This document shows positions 44,994-55,920 of a DNA stretch of 64,000 nt, piece after piece. The position numbers were made by a program, and so were the translations under genes. How positions within the stretch are numbered: position 1 is the stretch's first letter; each line of letters opens with the position of its first letter. Below the pieces are notes generated by a model. That model saw only the letters and a program-made list of their open reading frames with translations. It was not told the origin of the DNA and ran no database searches. Origin of the DNA: Daedaleopsis sinensis (lineage: Eukaryota; Basidiomycota; Agaricomycetes; Polyporales; Polyporaceae); NCBI GenBank assembly GCA_033807695.1, contig CM066302.1, positions 1,364,001 through 1,428,000 of the forward strand, in the 5' to 3' direction.

Positions 44994-45786
44994 CTAGGAA
45001 GCTGGTCCTTGCGCTTTCTGTAGAGCCAGTTTTACGCTCTTGATGGAGTTTTCTCGTGCGGATATAAGTCTCTTCGCCTTGGCGATATCCAGCGATTCCT
45101 CCAGGGCAGCATACGATGGCCGTTTAAGTGCAGTCGTGTCAGCGTTCAGCACCGACACGTCGACTCCGCTAGACTCGGTAAAGGAAGTCGAAGCCGTCAA
45201 CGAAGCTCGCTCAGCACGAAGGCTTGCTAGGATATCGTCGAGGGAAGTGAGCGTCGCGACATAAGTGGCCATGTCGTCCTTGAGACGGAAGGTGCGGCAT
45301 ACTTCGCGCGTGCAAGTCTCGATGTGATCGAATCGAGCCGGGCCGAGCATCTCGCCTCCGTACCTGTGTGTTGTCAGCGTAAGTCGTAGCAAGAGTACAG
45401 CGCTGCAGTGCTCCTTACCAGCGACTGACGACGACCACCGCATCGATGACGCCCTCGGCTTGCATGACCTTGAGCACCCTGCCGCCGGCATACTTTTCGC
45501 CGTCGTCGTCAGAGCCGCTGACAACCTCGAAGTCTTCGGGGCCACCGAGGCCGCTTTTGCCCGCCTTGAGCACCATGCATCGCCATGCAGCGATCTCGTG
45601 CGTAGCCGGTCGGCCTCCGTGTGTGACGTGCTTCAGGTGCTTGACGGCTTTGCGAGCTTCGTCCGGGCTGGAGGCGGCGAAGACATTCCCGACAAATGTT
45701 GAACCTCTGTCGCGAACTTCCTGTGAGGTCGCGAGTATCTTTGGGGGCGGTTTGGAGGACTTGACGAAGGAGTCGAGGTTGGACAT
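44994..45786 (-). CDS. IMPACT/YIH1-type protein (UPF0029 domain), without RWD domain
   Basis: Model: complement(join(44994-45363, 45419-45786)), 245 aa; the intron interrupts the Trp codon of 'VVSRW|YGGEMLGP'. Domain: 'SFVKSSKPPPKILATSQEVR', 'GSTFVGNVF', 'HEIAAWRCMVLKAG', 'DDDGEKYAGGRVLKVM' and 'VVVSRWYGGEMLGPARF' are the IMPACT N-terminal (UPF0029) family core. A C-terminal helical, Leu/Glu/Lys-rich segment of about 110 residues follows. Known: yeast Yih1 and mammalian IMPACT bind Gcn1 through an N-terminal RWD domain and restrain Gcn2. Here the protein starts almost at the IMPACT domain, so an RWD is absent from this model; an upstream exon (ATG near 45891) could not be joined in frame. Divergent from the CSC1 gene with 578 bp between starts. 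Confidence 0.85.
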
Positions 45787-46364
45787 GAGGCCTAGGATTA
45801 GAGGAGAAATCACCGCCCCTCGGTTGTGTGTTCGGGTAGATTAACCAAGTGGTCGTAGGTACTCGAGGTGGAGCTGAAGTGATAGCCGACATGGAAGGTC
45901 GCGATCAACAGCTACTCGGAACGTCATAGCAGATACGGCGCATACTACTCATGCGGCGGTCTGCAGGACTTGTAAGCAAAGTAGTCGGGGAGGAGGAGAG
46001 AACACCGACCGGATCTTGCCAAGGCTTGGGGAGCAAACAATGGGCTGTGTGGCTGAGAGAGTGAAATTGACAGGCTGAGGTAGCCAATCCGCGGTTGTAC
46101 CTGGGCGTCTGACTGTGCCTCACCGAAGCGCCTGTGGCCCCGAGCTCTGGCGCAGCGACGGTCTTTTGTTCCTCTTCGAGCGACAGCATCTGCTCGACGC
46201 GCTCATCTTCAGTACCAGCTTATTGCCGACTTCCAACTGCTTTCTCTCTCCCACTCTCTCCCTTGACTCTGCTCCGGAGCTAGTCCATCAAGTAGCCTCC
46301 GAGCTGGCTCATACGCTTCGTCCACACATCTCTCAACAACCTTCCTCCCGCCGAATCCTCCACC
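45787..46364. promoter_or_regulatory. Shared divergent promoter, IMPACT / CSC1-type genes
   Basis: 578 bp between two start codons facing away from each other. C/T-rich leader (46230-46360) of the channel gene. No TATA box seen. Confidence 0.4.
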
Positions 46365-49300
46365 ATGTCGGACGGAGACTTTGACAAATTCATCGACGAA
46401 ACCACTAGTCAACGGACGCTGGCGCCCGTTGCTGTTGCATCGCAGGTCGCGTTGATGGCTGGAGTGTCGGTGAGTAGCTGAATTGTGTGCGGCGGTGTAG
46501 GTATTGACACTTGCGCCCTCCCTTGGCATTAGTTTGCGACGATCATTGTATTCAACGTCCTGCGCCCTAGGAATAAGGTGTGTGTTGTTCTGTGGTCTTC
46601 TCTATTGCTCCTCTATCGTATCCCCGCTTTTCCAATGTTCTCGCCGCGCACGGGGGGACCAAACCATCTTGGGGCAATTGACCTCCTGCGGGGCAATAAG
46701 TGGACCCTCTTGCTTTGCTCGACCCGATCCATTCATTCAAAGAGTGCCCTCATCCGCACTCGCAACACGTTTGTCGGCGTTATGCAGAATGGAGTCGCGC
46801 GCGGCGTAACATCCCACGGACATTTCCCTCTTGATCTGCGCCATGGTTTGTCCATGTCTTCACATGGCCACCTTCCTCAACGATCCCTGCTAGCTTTCGC
46901 GTTTGTTTGCTACTTCGTGCAGGTCGATATGCCCACTCGTTCGATTGTTATGTCCGAGCCTGCTTCAGGGGGCATAGGGACGGCTCACTGTGCCGCTGTG
47001 CTCCGGATCGGCTCGGCGAGTTATACCGCGCGTGGGATCTTGCAGCACTAACAGTGGCCTTCGGAGCAAGAGAGTCGGCCCGGAGATGTTGGCCTCCGCA
47101 GTCACTAGTCACCTATCTTGACGCATTTATATTGACTGAACCGCCCAGATCGTCTACGAACCCAAGGTCAAATATCATGTTGGCGACAAGGTCCCACCAC
47201 GAGCATCGGATTCATTCCTCGGCTGGGTGTCACCTCTCCTGCACACAAAGGAACCCGAGCTTATAGAGAAGATCGGTCTCGACGCCGCCATCTACCTCCG
47301 ATTCATCCGTCTCTGCCGTTGGCTCTTCCTCTCCATAGCTGCAGTCACTTGCGCCATCCTCATTCCGGTCAATGTCATCTACAACATCAGGAATGTCCCG
47401 TCGAAGTCTCGCGACATTCTCTCTATGCTCACCATTCGAGACGTGGCGGGCAACCTGCTATTTGCGCATGTCGCGGTCACCTATCTCATCACCTTCCTCG
47501 TCATCGGTTTCGTGTACGTGCACTGGCGCGAGGTCGTCCGCCTTCGGCGCGACTGGTTCCGCTCTCCGGAGTACATCCAGTCGTTCTATGCACGTACGCT
47601 CTTGGTCACCGAGGTGCCGAAGAAGCTGCAGTCCGATGAAGGTCTTCGCTCAATCTTCGAATCCGTACAAGTGCCGTACCCGACGACCTCTGTTCACATT
47701 GGTCGTAAGGTCGGCCGCCTCCCCGAGCTCATCGAGTACCACAACGACGCCGTACGAGAGCTCGAAGCTGTGCTCGTCACGTACCTCAAAGGGGGCAAGA
47801 TTGGGAAAAAGAGGCCCACGATCACCATCGGCGGATTCCTTGGTATGGGCGGAGAGAAGAAGGATGCAATCGACTATTACACGTGAGTGTTCCCTGGCAT
47901 TATTATTCTGACCTGATTGACACCTTGCACCAGCAACAAGCTTCAGCGTGCGGAGCGTGCTGTAGAGGAGTTCCGCAAACAGATCGACTTGCGGAAACCT
48001 GAGAACTACGGCTTTGCCTCCATGGCCGCCGTCCCCTATGCGCACATAGTCGCCAATCTGCTCAAGCGCAAGCATCCAAAGGGTGCTACTATCACTCTTG
48101 CTCCCAACCCCAAAGACATCGTAAGTGACTCACGCTGTCTTCGGGAATTTATGTGCTCACGTCCACTCCAGGTGTGGAAGAACATTGGCCGGAGTCAGTC
48201 AGAGATTCGTCGCAAGCAGACCATTGGCTGGTTGTGGCTCATCGCTGTCTGTGCCTTCAACACTATCCCCTTGCTGATCATCTCCCTGCTTGCCAACTTG
48301 TCCTCGGTGGGTCAACATTCGTCATGACGGTAACTACACAGACTCTGACGCAGATTTTTACAGCTTACCTCCTATGTCCCGTTCATCGCGACATGGTCCG
48401 AGCAATCCTCCGGGTCGTTCACTTTCGTGTCCGGTGTCCTTCCTCCCGCTGTCTCTGCATTGTTTGGATGGGCACTGCCGATCATCATGCGCAAGTTGAC
48501 CAAGTACATGGGCGCATACACGCACTCCCGTCTGGATCGCGCTGTCGTCGCGCGGTACTTTGCTTTCCTAGTTATCTCGCAGCTGATCATCTTCACGTTG
48601 ATTGGTGTCATCTTCAGTAAGTGGGCGACGTCGGTGTTCGTGTTGTGACGCGCGGTTTAACGACTCGCCATCAGACGCTGTCAAGCTAGTTGTGCACCTC
48701 ATCGGAGAGCACAAGAGCTTCGCCGAGATTCTCAAGAACTTCCACAGTATGTCTGTTCTGGGACCATTGCCCCCAAAACAAGCTTTGACATGAATCTTTG
48801 CAGGAATCCCCGACACGATTAATCAGGCGTACATCGACCAGTCGTCATACTGGCTCACGTACTTCCCGTACGTGTCCTTGCCCGTCGAATGTCCACACCT
48901 ACTCATGACGCGTTAGGCTCCGCGGCTTCCTGATTCTATTCGATCTGGCCCAGCTCGTCAATCTCTTCATGGTCTTCTTCAAGACTCAGTATGTCACATT
49001 CTCTTGAGATTCAACTCACTATTTGCTTGTTGACACGATTGGCTAGCTTCCTCGGTCGCACCCCTCGCGAGATCCGCGAATGGACTCAGCCGCCAGACTT
49101 CCAGTTCGCTATCTACTAGTAAGCTCCATTGCATTCTCTGCGAGCTCTTCATTACTGACTGATACCTCGCGCCACAGCTCGAACATGCTGTTTATGGGCG
49201 TTGTTGGTTTCTTCTTTGCCCCGCTTGCGCCTCTCGTGCCGGTCGCCTGTGCAGTTGTCTTCTGGGTCAGCTCGTGGGTGTACAAGTATCAGCTCATGTT

Positions 49301-50711
49301 CGTCTTCGTGTCGAAGACCGAGAGTGGTGGAGTGAGTGCAATACTTTTCTTCGTGCGACGGTCGTCTCTGATGTCTCGGACTCAGCGCATGTGGAATGTC
49401 GTCATCAACCGTCTCCTTGCCGGCGTGATCCTCATGCAGTGTATCATGATCCTCAGTACGCGCATCTTATCAGTTCATTTTGGATCTACATATTGACTGG
49501 CTCTTCCTTCTAGCCATCGGCCTGCAGTACACCTTCAAATCGCTGTACTGGCTGGCGACGATCCCTCCGATCCTCTTCATCGTCATCTTCAAGATATACA
49601 TCCATCGCGTGTTCCAGCCGTCCTTCCGTTACTACATTCCCACGGAAGAGGAGCTCCGCGAAGCTCATGTACACTCCCGTCGCAACGACTCCTCGCGCAA
49701 CCGCCTCGAGAAGCGTTTCGGCCACCCATCGCTGCACACAGAGCTGTTCACGCCCATGGTCCACGCGAACATGACGCATCTCCTTTCGCAGGTCTACAAT
49801 GGCAAGATCAAGAACGTGCAGACAAAATTGGGCGACATGGGCGGCCAGTCTGCAGAGGCGCACGTAGTTGCAGGTGGTATCAAGATCGCTGGTATCCAGG
49901 AGGTGAGTTGTCACCTACTATGGAGTGTAGGTGCAATGCTGATAGGGTACCTCTACAGAACGATCTCGCGTATGATCCGGCGCTATACCGACGCGACATG
50001 GGAGACGATTGGGAAACCCGGTCTATCGCGTCTTCCAACCTGCTGGAGTCCAAGAGCGTGTACGGCAGCGACCCAATCCGTAGTACCTCGCCCGCACCGT
50101 CCAAGCTTCTCGCTTACGATCGTTACCTTGCGCAAGGTCCCGGATCGTCGGATTTCGAGATGGCCCGACTGGACATCCCGGACAGCCAGCCTTTGCTCAC
50201 TTCCGGCGGATACGTTAACCCCGCTATGGCGGCGAGCAGGAGCGACGTCGATCTCAGCTACCAAAGCCACGCCGCCACACCGATGAGCGAGTTCTCGCAC
50301 ACGACAATGATGCCTGCTGCGTACTCCAACGACGGGTACCGGGAAGCATCGCTCCATCGTCCGCACCCGTCGCAGAGCTTCTCTCCGCAGTTCACTCCGC
50401 CCCAGCAGCCATACACCCCTCCACCACAGACCTTCACACCCCCTCCCCAACAGCACACCCCTACATACCAGTACCCTCCTCAGCAGCAGGGGTACCCAAT
50501 CCACGGCCGGACGCCAAGCCAGCAGGCGCTGAACATGCACCGCGGCTCGCCTGACATGTATGGGGCTAGCTCTCCGGGCGGCTACTCAAGTCCGCATGGG
50601 GGTTCACAACGAGCGTCCCCCGACTCGTACGCCGGGCATCCCGCCCCGCCCCCACCGGGCCTTCCGGGCGGGGAGATGAACATGGCTGGGCGGGGCGCAT
50701 TTAGAGGATGA
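46365..50711 (+). CDS. CSC1/OSCA/TMEM63-type osmosensitive calcium-permeable channel (DUF221)
   Basis: Model of 14 exons: 46365-46469, 46533-46577, 47149-47882, 47934-48120, 48172-48306, 48364-48616, 48675-48746, 48804-48867, 48917-48988, 49047-49118, 49178-49331, 49386-49455, 49514-49902 and 49959-50711; 1034 aa, every phase closing. Layout: TM0 ('VALMAGVSFATIIVFNVLRP'), 'VYEPKVKYH', TM1-2 ('RFIRLCRWLFLSIAAVTCAI', 'HVAVTYLITFLVIGFVYVHW'), cytosolic PHM7_cyt domain ('TLLVTEVPKKLQSDEGLRS'), then the DUF221 channel core ('LPPAVSALFGWALPIIMRKL', 'SYWLTYFPLRGFLILFDLAQ', 'FGRTPREIREWTQPPDF'-like 'FLGRTPREIREWTQPPDFQF', 'MLFMGVVGFFFAPLAPLVP'). A 280-residue cytosolic tail rich in Ser/Pro/Gln ends in Pro-rich repeats. 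Known: hyperosmolality- or tension-gated cation channels. Intron 2 is 571 bp, against about 50-60 bp for the others. Confidence 0.95.
46578..47148 (+). other. Unusually long intron 2 of the CSC1-type gene
   Basis: The flanking exons join 'VLRPRNK' to 'IVYEPKVKYH', contiguous in the family, so no exon is missing. The 571 bp hold no recognisable gene; an inserted element or an intron-encoded RNA is possible but unproven. Confidence 0.4.
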
Positions 50712-51872
50712 TCTTCCGGGGGCGCAGAAGAGTCACGATGACGACGAGCAACGACGACGACGATGTAGGTTGGTGTGTTTGGGTATATGTGTCTATCGTA
50801 TAATGTCGGGCTAGTAGTTGTTCTCCTTCCCCCTTCCTCCTCCTCCCTCTGCTCTATCTCTCCGCGTGTATCTACCCCTCCATCTCCATCTCCATCTCCA
50901 TCTCCATCTCCATCTCCATCTCCACCCCCACCCACACATGTGCACCTATCACTATCACTATACATTCCAGCTTCTCTCATGCTGCCTGGACTTAGTATTC
51001 CTTGCTCGCTCACCGTCATACGTTGTCCATGCTTTTCTCCTCTTCATTTCTTTTGTCCTATAGAGTCCGCGCGAGCCGCGCGTACGACACGAGCTGTGAT
51101 GACGGACTGGTGAATCGGACACGTAGTAGGTGCAGTATGTACGCGCACACATGTACATACCAAGCTATCACACTCGATCGAACACGGCGACTTGTGCACG
51201 TGTACAGCAGCAACGGGCCCGTTCTTGCTTGTGGGCGACTCGCAAGTGGAATTCGGCCTACGTACCTTCAAGCTTCACAGTACTAGAACGACCCGTGTAC
51301 GCGCAGATGCGCATATGATGTGTTTGCGCACGGCCAGGCCGGTCAGACTCGGTACCTAGGCTTGAATTTTGAACGCCAGTGATCACGTATTCACCGACCG
51401 GCAACTGAGAACCTCGTCACTCACTGTCAATTCCAATCAATTCAAAGCCGAAGACGCCAATCGTTGTGACCACCTTGGACCCTCTGGAACTGTGATTGCT
51501 AGTAGCGACGGTTCGCAGCATCACATATTGGGCTTGGCTCGACGAGTGCCATGTGGGGTACGCCGCCGTGATATTGCGCTACGGGCACATCGGGTATGTT
51601 GAGAGCATAGACTGAAGCCAAGCGCAAGTGCTCAGGGTTCTGAGCGCTCGCGGGCGCGTACCCCAATACAGTCCTGATACTTACTTGTAGTCCTTCGACT
51701 CAGTTCGACGGAGTGATGCGGAGTGATGCAGCTGCTATCAAGGGACCCCGAGTTGGCTCCGTGCGTGCATTTTGTGAATGGTCCGTGAGGTATCGCGCGA
51801 GGCGACACCTCAATGCACGCGCTCGAGTGGCGTTGGGACTTTGAGCCGGTCGCGGCGGTTGGTAGTCGTCTG
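50712..51872. other. 3' flank of the CSC1 gene and intergenic region
   Basis: Contains the CATCTC microsatellite at 50881-50922 and otherwise short frames. No gene supported up to the TATA box at 51873. Confidence 0.5.
50881..50922 (+). repeat. Hexanucleotide microsatellite (CATCTC)n
   Basis: Seven uninterrupted copies of CATCTC in the 3' flank of the channel gene, about 170 bp after its stop; likely in the 3'-UTR. Confidence 0.9.
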
Positions 51873-51878
51873 TATAAA
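51873..51878 (+). promoter_or_regulatory. TATA box of the small secreted protein gene
   Basis: TATAAA about 70 bp upstream of the first ATG (51945) of the secreted protein locus. Confidence 0.5.
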
Positions 51879-51944
51879 GCTGAGTGAGGAAGCAGCGGCA
51901 GACTGCAGTAGCCCCATACTTGCGACTGCATACCCAGAGCACAT

Positions 51945-52457
51945 ATGTCTGGTCTGCCATTTCCCGGACTGGTTTCGCCCTCCTCTCGCTCATCGCGGTC
52001 TGTGCGACCTCCACCTTGTCAGTAACCATGATGTCCCCTATCTCACCGCATCTACCGAAGACTCACCCGTGTTGTTGCCTTCCACAGTGCGGCGCCCGCC
52101 GCGTCCGTGCCCGACGCCGGCATCGCCAGGTGCACCCCGACGGACATCCGCGCGGATGGGATCCCGGGGAGCTACCTCATCGACACGACCGGGTTCGTGA
52201 ACATGCCCGCCGACGTGAACCTGTACGTCTGGTACGAGAGCGACGCGATGCCTGGCGTGACGTTCGGCGGGGCGATGCCGCACAACGCGCCTGCGACGAA
52301 GGTGACGGACGGCTTCGCGTTGTACGCGACGAATCTGGATCTGGTAGTAGGGAAGATGTACGACGTCGGGTACCGGGGCGCGTGGTGGGACGCGAATGGG
52401 AACGCGCACTGCACGGCGACGACGACGCACACGTCGTTCACGTACACCGGTAACTGA
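51945..52457 (+). CDS. Small secreted protein, unknown function; start unresolved
   Basis: Exons: up to 52017, and 52088-52457 (intron GTCAGT...CACAG, phase 2). Seen: a hydrophobic signal 'FALLSLIAVCATST' spliced to 'FAAPAASVPDAG', then about 110 residues with two Cys ('IARCTPTD' and 'NAHCTATTT'), aromatic 'NLYVWYESD', 'YDVGYRGAWWDANG' and a Thr-rich end. Odd: no ATG is in frame with the signal peptide after the upstream stop near 51881; the ATG at 51945 is one base out of frame. A 1-nt indel in the sequence or genome, or an undetected 5' exon, would explain this. Inference: extracellular beta-rich small protein of a fungus-specific type, possibly a two-Cys effector-like or cell-wall protein. 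Confidence 0.55.
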
Positions 52458-53651
52458 GGTGTCTGACGAGGTGGAAGAGAAGTTGAGGACGTGCTGCAAT
52501 GTATGGATCCAGCTGGCATGGAGTATGGCTCACATGTGTTGTGTTTACTTCGCAAGACGTTCGGAAATCAGGCAGGATTTCATGGAGATCCCTGCAGTGA
52601 TGGACCATCGTCGAGGTGTATATGCATGTATCCAGCATCGTGCGACCCTCAGCCGCCGTCTGTATTCATGACGTCGTTTTAGTCTCTGCTGCAGCTTTTT
52701 CTGTCAACTTTGGGGTTTAAGGTAGAGCTGATTCGAGTCGCGTGAGTCTGCCTACACGGAACAGGATTTAATGCTATATTCGCAATCTCCATAGGCGGAT
52801 CCTGATACCTGCGAGGGAGCTGAGTATGTAGTAGCGGAAATAAGTGCAGAGTAAGCCCTAGGCGTACCTGATCATAGAAGAAAAGCGATGAGAGCGGTCC
52901 CTGCGGATATGACAAGAACATCGACATTTTCGAATCTAGTGCTGAGAAAGAGAACATGAATAGGATGACATTAGGTCGGCGATGGCGGTCTTTAAACTCT
53001 TACAACCATCATGATGGAGGAGGAGAGTAGGTTCAAGGAATTCAACGGTCACTAGTAGGCGCCAACTTGAATTCGAACCACCAGCGCTTGGTTCAAACGG
53101 TTCAAAACATTCAGGGCGCTAGAGATGTGTAACGTAACTCTCGACAGCTCTCTCATTGTCGACTACATGCTTGAACGTTGAGAGGCTCGAGCCCCATGCT
53201 GAGCTGCATGTACATGGGCTTGGAAGCTACCCGGTTCTCACATCGGGCAGTTGTGCAAGCCTCCGGTGCGTTGATGGGATGTGCGCGCCCGCTAAGTCTT
53301 CTGCCCAAGTAGTCCGAATCCTACCTCTGCCTGTCACCTCTTTCATATGCACACCTCAATCCTCCACCATCCCGATTCCCCACTGCCCAGGCGGCGGGTA
53401 ATGGTGGCGGGTGGAGGCGGCGGGAAGAACTTGAAGTGATAAGCGGTGACATATGGTAGGTGACGTATACCGAATGTGATGCGAAATCACTCATCGATAT
53501 CTTGCAAGCCAATGTGTAAGCTTTTATTACTGGGTGTATAGTCTACCCATGCTCGCGAATGACCTTCTTCACTGACCATTGACACACAGGATCTTCTTCT
53601 CACAACACTAGTACTTTGCACAGTGCTCCTGCGGCCACTACTAGCAGTACT
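52458..53651. other. Intergenic, about 1.2 kb, nothing recognised
   Basis: Between the secreted protein gene and HODM-B. Only short frames. 'gttcaaacggttcaaaac' near 53090-53108 is a small imperfect repeat. Confidence 0.5.
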
Positions 53652-55320
53652 ATGACAGCCTCCTCTCGGAGCTCACTTGCTGATTGGCAACATGCCAACA
53701 ATTCACCACCAGCTGCTCACAGTAGTACTGGAGCGCTAGCATTGTCATTGATTGCTGCCCTCACTGTCGCTGTCTTTAGCTGGTCGTTCGGTCGCGGCAT
53801 TCTGAATATGCTGCTCAGGACGCGATACGGCGCCACTATGCACAGCAGACCACTACCGGGATGTTCTCTGCCAGATCCCGACCCACTTACTGACTTTGAC
53901 TTGGCTACCGCGACGACGCGCGACTATCTGTACGCCAACAAGACCCTGCGGCACCCATACCATCAGGTCAGTATCTCTCCTTCTATCCTGGACTGATGGA
54001 TGACTCTAACTATACGCTGATTGCATCTCGCCAGACTATGGCCCATCGGCCTATGAACGTCAACCACTGGATAGAGATTGACAAGGACTACACATGGTAT
54101 CTCGACGAGAAAGCGCGAGTGATTAGAGACCAAGGTGTCAATGTGCTCGACTCGCTTCCGGAGAACGACAAAGCGTGCGGGGAGCTCCTGATGGTACTCG
54201 CGGACTACCTGCCCAAGCGGTATCCGACTCTGTTCAGGCGCGACGGTCGTGACGCAATCCTCAACCTAGTAACGCAAGAGAGGCATCCCGATCTCTCGCA
54301 CCAGAAAGGGGTCGAGGCGTTGCGCATCGTCTCGCGGTCAGCACTTACTCTCTGCTCTTTTTATCGTGTTCTCATATCCTCATATCGGGGCCGGTGTCCA
54401 GGTTGGTCCAGGATGATTTCCTGATGGGCCGTGAGCGTGATAACGGAGAGATATACCTAGTTGGTGGTCTTCTCGTGTTTCCAGGTGAGTATCCAGATAG
54501 TGCGCAATATCCGTCTTTGTTTGTACGCTGACCACGGCCAAGGCAGCTATCTGCTCTCGGAAACGATAAACAAACCATTGAGAACCTTGCATGCGCCTGT
54601 CCCGCACTTCAACGAGAAGCTGCTCACGAGTGTCGAGCGCACCCTGAAGCGCTTCAGACCTGATCAACCGTTCGAGCGATCGAGTTGGATGATCGCCGAC
54701 GATCGCAATCTGTTCTGGCGTGCGTTGAAGATGCGAAGATTCTGTGCTCTGATTGTCCTGCTCATATATGGTTTGCTTCGCAGATAATATCGCCTCGGTG
54801 TCGGCAGTGGACTCGAACATGAACCCCAAGGACCTGTACCTGCGAATCGATCATCAGACGTTTCGCAAGCTGCCTAGAACGAACGCAATTATATTTGGGG
54901 TGTGAGTGTACGCTTATCCACGAGACTGAGATTATCCTGATGAGCGAGATGTACGATCTACCAGCCATCCGATTTTACGAAGAATCGAGGACTTAGCAGA
55001 TAGCCCGCTGGTACCGAAGTTGCTTGAGAAGGTGCATACGGAATCGGATCCCGCTCTCTTGAAGGTAAGGCTTTGATCAAGGCTTGCTCTGCGGAGACAG
55101 ACCTGATAGTCATCGTCAATTCTAGTACAAGAGCACGCACAAATACGACAAGATTTTGCTGCCGTATCTGAAGGAGCTTACACAGCGTCAGCTTGAGCGG
55201 GGATTGATCACGTAGGTGTCTTCGGTAGCAGAGGCACGATGTGCTGATCTGACATCAATCCACAGAAACGAAGATGTTGTTCGGAACTTTCGAGAGCTGT
55301 TGCGGGAAGACCGAGTATGA
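53652..55320 (+). CDS. HODM-B: DUF3445 heme-dependent oxidative N-demethylase-like protein
   Basis: Model: join(53652-53966, 54035-54336, 54402-54484, 54543-54719, 54784-54901, 54965-55064, 55126-55211, 55266-55320), 411 aa. N-terminal TM anchor 'LALSLIAALTVAVFSWSFG' at about residues 32-51, then DUF3445: 'DPLTDFDLATATTRDYLYAN', 'NHWIEIDKDYTWYLDEK', 'DYLPKRYPTLFRRDGRD', 'HFNEKLLTSVERTLKRF', 'RPDQPFERSSWM', 'LRIDHQTFRKLP' and 'LRRIEDLADSPLVPKLLEK'. It matches HODM-A exon by exon: exons of 83, 177, 118, 100 and 86 nt are identical in length in both genes, and exon 2 (302 nt) equals HODM-A exons 2+3 (100+202). The C-terminus stops about 30 residues earlier than in HODM-A. Same-strand TM-B starts 600 bp downstream. 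Function inferred as for HODM-A. Confidence 0.88.
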
Positions 55321-55920
55321 GACCGAAGTTCGAAGCGCCTATCATAGCAGATTGCGGTATGAGCGAACAACATATGCACTGTGCACGGTACTAACTCTGA
55401 AGCCGCAGGGATCCAATAATCATTGCTACATCTATAGCCAGACCCTAACCCTCCAGTGGCTGGTGTGGCCGCGATCTGTATATTCAATTCGTCCGTCGTC
55501 CGGCGGCTCTGCTACCTGTCTAGGCCAGGTGAAGACATGGAGGCGCAGACTCCCACGTCCGTCAAGAGGGTGGTTCTGCCGTTGACATCGGCGTCGAACG
55601 AACACGCCCGTGCTGGACTGCTTGCGTTGCGCTCTGGGCGTGGGGTATGTTGCAGGATGTTCGACGTTCCTTGCCCTGCTCCGTCTGCGATAGCGCGGAG
55701 AGTGACAGCGCTGGCCGAAGCCCGGAAGCTGCCGGATGGGGCTTGCCACTCGACTGAGCTACTCAGCTTGGCGAACCTTCACAGCAACGGTGTTATATAT
55801 ATACGTGGCCTTCTCTCCCCAGAACGGTCACCGTCCTGCACCCGCTCGACCACCACTACCTGGATCCTCCACGGGCTCGGCATCCTCTTCACCATGGTCG
55901 CGCCATTCACCACTGGTACT
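55321..55920. other. Spacer between HODM-B and TM-B
   Basis: 600 bp with no gene called. An in-frame upstream ATG at 55894 could extend TM-B by nine residues; the ATG at 55921 is preferred because it aligns with the start of copy A. Confidence 0.45.

Noticed and set aside
50881..50922. Coding repeat or CRISPR-like array
   Set aside because: Simple hexanucleotide microsatellite in a 3' flank of a eukaryotic gene, without spacers.
55440..55455. Telomere-like 'ccctaaccct'
   Set aside because: Only about two partial units, internal to the window; chance occurrence.
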